From contig JALUZX010000249.1 in assembly GCA_027011425.1 (NCBI GenBank), forward strand, positions 1 through 10,719: a stretch of 10,719 nucleotides of DNA. The letters are read 5' to 3'. The translations under genes and the position numbers were made by a program. The stretch is from Planctomycetota bacterium. Lineage in GTDB: Bacteria; Planctomycetota; UBA1135; JALUZX01. The notes beneath the pieces are model-generated. The model did not search any database and was not told where the DNA came from. It saw nothing but the letters and a program-made list of their open reading frames with translations. Below, one piece after another: positions 6,824 to 10,719 of the stretch (the stretch's first letter is position 1; each line of letters starts with the position of its first letter).

Positions 6824-6851
6824 AGTCTATCCCCCGGCTCTCCCCTGGCAA
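6824..6851 (-). promoter_or_regulatory. Predicted promoter of the tRNA-Gln gene
   Basis: On the minus strand TTGCCA (6851-6846, 5 of 6 to the -35 consensus) is followed after 16 bp by TAGACT (6829-6824, 4 of 6 to the -10 consensus). The -10 element ends 21 bases before the first tRNA base, a usual distance, and lies downstream of the operon terminator at 6886-6924. This suggests the tRNA has its own promoter. The call rests on consensus match and position only. Confidence 0.5.
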
Positions 6852-6879
6852 GAGGAGAGGAGGGGGCGCCCGCCCCCCC

Positions 6880-6924
6880 AAAAGACAAGCCCGGGGCGGG
6901 AAGGAGCCTCCCGCCCCGGGCTTG
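6880..6924 (-). terminator. Rho-independent terminator of the por operon
   Basis: Plus-strand bases 6886-6901 and 6909-6924 form a perfect 16-bp GC-rich stem (outer arm CAAGCCC/GGGCTTG) with a 7-base loop. It begins 20 bp after the beta-subunit stop. On the minus strand it is followed by TCTTTT (6885-6880), a short U tract. The placement and the strong stem make it the operon terminator. The plus-strand side has no T run, so it should act in one direction. Confidence 0.85.
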
Positions 6925-6944
6925 GAGATTGCCGGCCGGCAAGG

Positions 6945-7895
6945 TTACTTGGCGACTTCGGTGGGTTCCAGGCCGCAACGCCTGCGGAGCTTGGCCCACT
7001 CCTCGTCGACCCAGGCCTGGAGCTTCTCCAGGAGTTCCTTGTTCTCCTCCTTGAAGAGGTGTTTGTAACGGCCCTGGGGCTTGAGCCAGTCCGTCAAGGG
7101 CACGGGCTTCTTGGGCTCGTAGTTGAGCTTGTATTGGCCGTTCTCCACCTCGTAGAGGGGCCAGAACTTGCACTCCACGGCGATCCGGGCCAGCTCCATG
7201 CCGAGGCTCGTGTCGAAGTGCCAGCCCACGGGGCAGGGCATGAGCACATTGAGGAAGGCCGGGCCGTCCACGGCCAGGGCCTTGCGCACCTTGTTCGCCA
7301 GGTCCCGCCAGTGGAAGGGCGTGCTCTGGGCCACGTAGGGGATGTTGTGGGCCACCATGATGGAGGTGAGATCCTTCCGGTTCTGCTCCTTCCCCTTCTT
7401 GACCGTCCCCACAGGCGTGGTGGATGTCTGGGCCGCGAAGGGAGTGGCGCCGGAACGCTGGATCCCGGTGTTCATGTAGGCCTCGTTGTCGTAGCAGACG
7501 TAGACCATGTTGTGGCCCCGCTCCATGGCGCCCGAAAGGGCCTGGAGGCCGATGTCGTAGGTCCCGCCGTCGCCGCCGAAGGCGATGAAGTGGACCTTCT
7601 TGTCCTTGGGGTAGTCCCCCCGTTTCTGGAGGGCCCGGTAGGCCGTCTCGACGCCGGAGATCACCGACGCCGCGTTCTCGAAGGCCACGTGGATGTAGGG
7701 ATTCTTCCACGAGGTATAGGGAAAGATGGTGGTCACCACCTCCATGCAGCCCGTGGCGAAGCTCACCACCGTATCCTCGCCGGCGTTGAGCATGACCTGG
7801 CGCAGGATGTTGGAGCCCGTGCACCCCCCGCAGGCGCGATGCCCCGATGCGAGGAGATCTTTCTTTCCCGCAAGTTCCTGAAGATTGATCGCCAT
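6945..7895 (-). CDS. porB: Pyruvate/2-oxoacid:ferredoxin oxidoreductase, beta subunit
   Basis: This is the TPP-binding catalytic subunit, 316 residues, cytoplasmic. With the alpha subunit it decarboxylates a 2-oxoacid (most likely pyruvate) to the acyl-CoA, passing electrons to ferredoxin, or runs in reverse as pyruvate synthase. The four cysteines expected for the subunit's own [4Fe-4S] cluster are present: GHRACGGC (Cys 22 and 25), ATGC (Cys 50) and MPCPVGWHF (Cys 221). The TPP/Mg motif spans GGDGGTYDIG (107-116) to YDNEAYMNTGIQRSG (135-149). Length is normal for the family. The start follows a strong AGGAGG site (7904-7909), 19 bp after the alpha stop, so the two are translated from one message. 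PorB is the best match; 2-oxoisovalerate-type enzymes share these motifs, so the substrate is inferred. Confidence 0.92.
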   Translation of the reverse strand: MAINLQELAGKKDLLASGHRACGGCTGSNILRQVMLNAGEDTVVSFATGCMEVVTTIFPYTSWKNPYIHVAFENAASVISGVETAYRALQKRGDYPKDKKVHFIAFGGDGGTYDIGLQALSGAMERGHNMVYVCYDNEAYMNTGIQRSGATPFAAQTSTTPVGTVKKGKEQNRKDLTSIMVAHNIPYVAQSTPFHWRDLANKVRKALAVDGPAFLNVLMPCPVGWHFDTSLGMELARIAVECKFWPLYEVENGQYKLNYEPKKPVPLTDWLKPQGRYKHLFKEENKELLEKLQAWVDEEWAKLRRRCGLEPTEVAK

Positions 7896-7914
7896 TTCTA
7901 TATTCCTCCTCTCC

Positions 7915-9099
7915 TCAGATTCTCACGCCGAGGAGATTCACGGTCTTCTCCGGCTTTTCGCCCTTGGCGGCCCGGTCCAGGGCGCCGAAGACGGTCCCGA
8001 TCTGGTCCAGGTCGCAGTCCCTGCCGCCGAGCCCGTAGATCCAGTTGTAGACCGGCGGGGCGCCATCCACCCCGTAGAGGGCCGAGCGGATTTCGTTGAA
8101 GACGGGCCCGCCGAAGCCGCCGAAGGAGGCGCACCGGTCCATGACGCCCACGGCCTTCTTGCCCTTGAGGGCCTCCACGAGCCGGTCCTTGGGGAAGGGC
8201 CGGAAGACCCGGAGCTTCAAGAGCCCGGCCTTGATTCCGTCGGCCCGCATCTGGTCTACCACGTCCTTGGCCGTCCCGGCCGTGGAGCCCAGGACCACGA
8301 CGGCCACATCCGCGTCGTCCAGCCGGTAGCCCTCGAAGAAATCGTAGGTCCGCCCCGAAAGGGCGCTGTATTCCTTGAAGACCGATTCGATGACGGGCAC
8401 GGCCTTCTCGTGGGCCTCGATCTCGCCGACCTTGTGCTCGAAGTAGTAGTCCGTAAGGTCCAGGGGACCCACCGTAAAGGGCTTTTCCGTGTCCACCAGG
8501 CGCCGCAGGGGCTTGTAGGGGCCCACGAACTTCCAGGCCTCCTCGTCGGGAATCGTATAGATGGACTCGGCGGTGTGACTGATGATGAACCCGTCGTAGC
8601 AGACCATCACGGGGAGCTGGACGTCCGGGTGCTCGCCGATCCGGAAGGCCATCAAGGCCGTATCGTAGGCCTCCTGGGCGCCCTCGCAATAGATCTGGAT
8701 CCACCCCGAATCCCGGCCCCCCATGGAGTCGGAATGGTCGTTGTGGATGTTGATGTTCCCCGAGAGGGCCCGATTCACCAGGGCCATGACGATCGGGAGC
8801 CTGAGGGAGGCCGCCACGTATACGATCTCCCACATGAGTGCGAACCCGGCCGAGGAGGTGGCCGTGATGGTCCTCGCCCCGGCGGCCTGGGAGCCCACGG
8901 CTGCGGACATGGCGGAGTGTTCGCTCTCCACCAGGATCATCTCCGTGTCCACGTCGCCGTTGGCCACGAACTCGGCGAACTTGTGCATCATCTCCGTCTG
9001 GGGAGTGATCGGGAAGGCCGAGGCCACGTGGGGCCGGGCCTGCTTGAAGGCCGTGGCCACCGCCTCGTTCCCCGTCAGCGCGACAAAATGCTGCTCCAT
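7915..9099 (-). CDS. porA: Pyruvate/2-oxoacid:ferredoxin oxidoreductase, alpha subunit
   Basis: This is the alpha subunit, 394 residues, which binds the pyrimidine side of TPP and carries the transketolase-C-like CoA-binding region. The N-terminus ALTGNEAVATAFKQ leads to the hallmark AFPITPQTEMM (about 28-38), then LVESEHSAMSAAVGSQAAGART, where the conserved Glu of the TPP site lies. NDHSDSMGGRDSGWIQIYCEG and a C-terminal VVVLGSTAGTAKDVVDQMR to LLKLRVFRPFP domain follow, all typical of PorA. The ATG at 9099 is chosen because these motifs begin right after it and AAGGAACGAG lies just upstream. The frame stays open to 9216, but that extension is not family-like and overlaps the delta gene. It is third in the operon, 41 bp after delta. 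Confidence 0.92.
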   Translation of the reverse strand: MEQHFVALTGNEAVATAFKQARPHVASAFPITPQTEMMHKFAEFVANGDVDTEMILVESEHSAMSAAVGSQAAGARTITATSSAGFALMWEIVYVAASLRLPIVMALVNRALSGNINIHNDHSDSMGGRDSGWIQIYCEGAQEAYDTALMAFRIGEHPDVQLPVMVCYDGFIISHTAESIYTIPDEEAWKFVGPYKPLRRLVDTEKPFTVGPLDLTDYYFEHKVGEIEAHEKAVPVIESVFKEYSALSGRTYDFFEGYRLDDADVAVVVLGSTAGTAKDVVDQMRADGIKAGLLKLRVFRPFPKDRLVEALKGKKAVGVMDRCASFGGFGGPVFNEIRSALYGVDGAPPVYNWIYGLGGRDCDLDQIGTVFGALDRAAKGEKPEKTVNLLGVRI

Positions 9100-9140
9100 G
9101 GCAACTCGTTCCTTTCCTGCAATTGCGCGGGGGGCGGGAG

Positions 9141-9449
9141 TCACTTTTCTTCCCGCTCCATCACCAGCGCCTTGTTCCCCTTCTTGCCCGGGCAGTGGAA
9201 GGCGCAGATTCCACAACCCTTGCAGTGGTCATACTGGATGCCGTCCATCCGCCATTTCCCCGACTCGTCCTGCACGATCCGGATCGAACTGTCGGGGCAG
9301 TAGATCCAGCAGAACAGGCAGTGGATACAGTTGTCCTTGTTCCAGACCGGCCGCTGTTCGCGCCAGTCGCCTGTCTTGAACTCCTGGCTGTTCCCGGGCT
9401 CGGTGATGATCCCGCCCGGCGCCAGCTCGTGGGCTTTTTTGAGCGTCAT
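9141..9449 (-). CDS. porD: Pyruvate/2-oxoacid:ferredoxin oxidoreductase, delta (2x[4Fe-4S] ferredoxin) subunit
   Basis: This is the electron-transfer subunit of the complex, 102 residues. Two classical 4Fe-4S motifs are complete: C41-xx-C44-xx-C47-xxx-CP (51-52) and C76-xx-C79-xx-C82-xxx-CP (86-87). The N-terminal 40 residues, with an APGGIITEPGNS-like stretch and TGDWREQRPVW, match the PorD lead-in that docks on the catalytic subunits. Electrons would pass from the PorB cluster through these two clusters to soluble ferredoxin. The start ATG overlaps the gamma stop (ATGA, 9446-9449), so the two are translationally coupled. A separate delta gene places this enzyme in the four-subunit form, unlike the fused single-chain enzymes of many bacteria. 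Confidence 0.93.
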   Translation of the reverse strand: MTLKKAHELAPGGIITEPGNSQEFKTGDWREQRPVWNKDNCIHCLFCWIYCPDSSIRIVQDESGKWRMDGIQYDHCKGCGICAFHCPGKKGNKALVMEREEK

Positions 9450-10027
9450 ACCGTCTTCAACTCCTCGTAGGCGCGTTTCACCGCGCGCAGGTTCCCGTCG
9501 ATCACCTTCTGACTGAACTTCTTCCCGAACTTGTGCTGCAAAACCTTCTCGACCGTATCCATGTCCAGGATGCCCGAGGCCTTGACCAGGGCCCCCACCA
9601 TGGGGGTGTTGGGGATGGGCCGCCCGAACTCCTCCACGGCGATCCCCGTGGCGTCCACCGCTCCGAAGAGCTTGCCCTCCACGCCGAGTTCCTTCTTGAT
9701 CTCCTCGGGGGAGAGGGTGGTGTTCACCAGAAAGATCGTGTCCTTGGTCGTGCCCTGGGTGACCCCCGCCGAGGGGGAGTCCAGGAGGGTCGGGTCCAGG
9801 ACGATCACGATGTCCGGGCTGGCGATGCTGCAGTGCCTGCGAATGGGCTTTTCCGAGATCCTGGTATAGCCCCTAACGGGAGCGCCCCGCCTTTCGGGCC
9901 CGTACTCGGGAAAGCCCTGGCTGTGCTTGCCCGCCTCCATCACCGCTTCGGCCAGAAAGGTCGCCGCCGTCTTGGCGCCCTGGCCTCCGCGGCCATGCCA
10001 GCGGACTTCCAAAGTATCCTTGGCCAT
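9446..10027 (-). CDS. porG: Pyruvate/2-oxoacid:ferredoxin oxidoreductase, gamma subunit
   Basis: This is the gamma subunit, 193 residues, first gene of the operon. The N-terminus LEVRWHGRGGQGAKTAATFLAEA is the family signature (GRGGQG), followed by FPEYGPERRGAPVRGYTRIS and DPTLL, all typical of the gamma/2-oxoacid acceptor family. NTPMVGALVKASGILDMDTV is the usual C-terminal segment. The ATG at 10027 is preferred over upstream in-frame starts (10066, 10051) because GGAGGAACC precedes it and the conserved sequence starts just after it. It ends in a 4-bp overlap with the delta start. In the complex it bridges the alpha/beta core and the delta subunit. Gene order gamma-delta-alpha-beta is the well-known order for four-subunit pyruvate enzymes. 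Confidence 0.92.
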   Translation of the reverse strand: MAKDTLEVRWHGRGGQGAKTAATFLAEAVMEAGKHSQGFPEYGPERRGAPVRGYTRISEKPIRRHCSIASPDIVIVLDPTLLDSPSAGVTQGTTKDTIFLVNTTLSPEEIKKELGVEGKLFGAVDATGIAVEEFGRPIPNTPMVGALVKASGILDMDTVEKVLQHKFGKKFSQKVIDGNLRAVKRAYEELKTV

Positions 10028-10183
10028 GGTTCCTCCATCCACACTCGATGCCATTCGCCACCTCACGTCTTCTTCCCGGGTCCGTTCCCGGGGCGCACCC
10101 CCACCGGGACGCGCCTTTGCCGCACTTCGAACGCTCCCCGGCCCGGGGCCTTTCCTACTATCTCCCCGCTTCCCCTTTCAATT
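10028..10183 (-). other. 156-bp intergenic region upstream of the por operon
   Basis: This lies between the desaturase stop and the porG start, both on the minus strand. It holds two small GC-rich symmetric stretches, paired CCCGGG boxes near 10075-10093 and CCCCGGCCCGGGG at 10136-10148. Neither is followed by a U tract on the minus strand. A TTGAAA at 10180-10175 could be a -35 box, but no good -10 element follows at the right distance. The por promoter is therefore either here and unrecognised, or upstream in the desaturase transcript. Confidence 0.4.
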
Positions 10184-10719
10184 TCATTCCTCCCCGGATT
10201 TCCCCAGGAAGGCCCGGGCGGCCAGCCCGGCCGACCGGGCGGCGCTCTCCAATGTGGCGGGAAGGCCCGTGGCGATCCAGTCTCCCGCCAGAAAAAGGCC
10301 TTCCACCGCGGTCACCGGCCCGGGCCGAAGCCCTTCCACGCCGGCGGACTGGTGGAGGAGAGCCTTCTTCCAGCCCAGGGAGAGGGCCCCTTCCGGCGCC
10401 GCTTCCACTCCCATCCCCAAAAGAAGCTCCTTTGCCATAGGAAGAGCCGCCTTTCCCTTCCTTTGTCTCACCCCCCGGCGGGCCGGTGTGGCCAGGAAAG
10501 CCCAGGGTTTCTCTCCCAGGCGCACCAGAAAATCGAACCCCTTCCCCGGAGGGAGACCCAGCACGGGCGGCAGGCCCGCCTTCCCGGAAGGCGCCGGGAC
10601 CCGGACGTAGAGCGTTCTCATGGGCCCGGGCCGGAGGTCCCCGATCCGCCGGGGCAAGGCCTCCTCGGGAAGGATCCCCTCCAGGTTCCAGGGGGGCAGG
10701 CAAACGAACAGGGCTCTTC
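10184..10719 (-). CDS. FAD-dependent desaturase / HpnE-like amine oxidase family protein, C-terminal part
   Basis: The frame is open to the window edge, giving 177 residues of C-terminal sequence; the FAD-binding N-terminus lies outside. The end carries TAVEGLFLAGDWIATGLPATLESAARSAGLAARAFL, shown here by its key elements: FLAGDW, the GLPAT turn and ESA.RSG.AA. This is the C-terminal FAD-contact motif of flavoprotein desaturases such as phytoene/zeta-carotene desaturases and the squalene-associated HpnE family. The visible start, ALFVCLPPWNLEGIL, fits the substrate-domain strand of the same proteins. A TTG at 10657 is only an internal codon. The likely role is in carotenoid or hopanoid/squalene metabolism, but the substrate cannot be told from this part. 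It is on the same strand as por, 156 bp upstream, with no clear functional link. Confidence 0.8.
   Translation of the reverse strand, partial: RALFVCLPPWNLEGILPEEALPRRIGDLRPGPMRTLYVRVPAPSGKAGLPPVLGLPPGKGFDFLVRLGEKPWAFLATPARRGVRQRKGKAALPMAKELLLGMGVEAAPEGALSLGWKKALLHQSAGVEGLRPGPVTAVEGLFLAGDWIATGLPATLESAARSAGLAARAFLGKSGEE

Noticed and set aside
6271..7068. Plus-strand frame of 265 residues crossing the tRNA gene.
   Set aside because: It crosses the tRNA, the operon terminator and the porB 3' end, so it cannot be a gene.
7059..8099. Plus-strand frame of 346 residues opposite porB.
   Set aside because: Antisense shadow of porB with no motif and no ribosome binding site.
7885..9303. Long plus-strand reading frame (472 residues) opposite porA.
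   Set aside because: It is antisense to a strongly conserved gene, its composition (rich in G, H, V, D, L) is that of a frame shadow in GC-rich DNA, and it shows no family motif.
10136..10148. CCCCGGCCCGGGG as a terminator of the desaturase gene.
   Set aside because: The loop is too small for the full pairing and no U tract follows on the minus strand. GC-only palindromes are common in this DNA.

Overview
The window is GC-rich and fits a bacterium of the phylum Planctomycetota, probably an anaerobe. Three observations point there, all by recall of families because no search could be run. First, the partial subtilase at the left edge ends in a domain of about 130 residues (GxGCPGxxG start, GAPxCxLL core, LVLDxGAxxxGLAxSNGL end) that I know mainly as a C-terminal module of secreted planctomycete proteins. 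Second, the next gene is a large exported protein with repeated carboxypeptidase-regulatory-like folds. Third, a four-subunit ferredoxin-linked 2-oxoacid oxidoreductase suggests anaerobic central metabolism. The phylum call is an inference of moderate strength.

Layout, left to right. Positions 1-1464 (+) hold the 3' part of a secreted S8 protease, cut by the window edge inside its catalytic His motif. Positions 1569-4178 (+) encode an 869-residue exported multi-domain protein; a 12-bp hairpin overlaps its Shine-Dalgarno sequence. After a U-less hairpin (4214-4236) comes a two-gene module, 4313-5353 and 5356-6189 (+), read as a type IV toxin-antitoxin pair: an AbiEi-like winged-helix antitoxin and an AbiEii-like nucleotidyltransferase. 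A concentric double inverted repeat (4257-4312) covers its promoter and ends exactly at the antitoxin ATG, which suggests an autoregulated, nearly leaderless transcript.

Convergent to this module on the minus strand is a 141-residue ORF (6250-6675). It has the extreme N-terminus of a radical SAM protein joined in frame to the C-terminal part of what looks like the same family, with the whole iron-sulfur/SAM core missing. Upstream of it lies a tRNA-Gln(UUG) gene (6727-6802) with a recognisable promoter.

The right third is a minus-strand operon in the order gamma-delta-alpha-beta (10027 down to 6945), encoding a PorGDAB-type pyruvate/2-oxoacid:ferredoxin oxidoreductase and closed by a 16-bp-stem terminator at 6886-6924. 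The gamma and delta subunits provide the assembly and 2x[4Fe-4S] electron-transfer parts, and alpha and beta the catalytic TPP centre. At the right edge, also minus, is the C-terminal part of an FAD-dependent desaturase/HpnE-like amine oxidase family protein.

The items most worth a second look are the toxin-antitoxin operator and its unusual antitoxin, the internally deleted radical SAM gene, and the hairpin masking the ribosome binding site at 1569.
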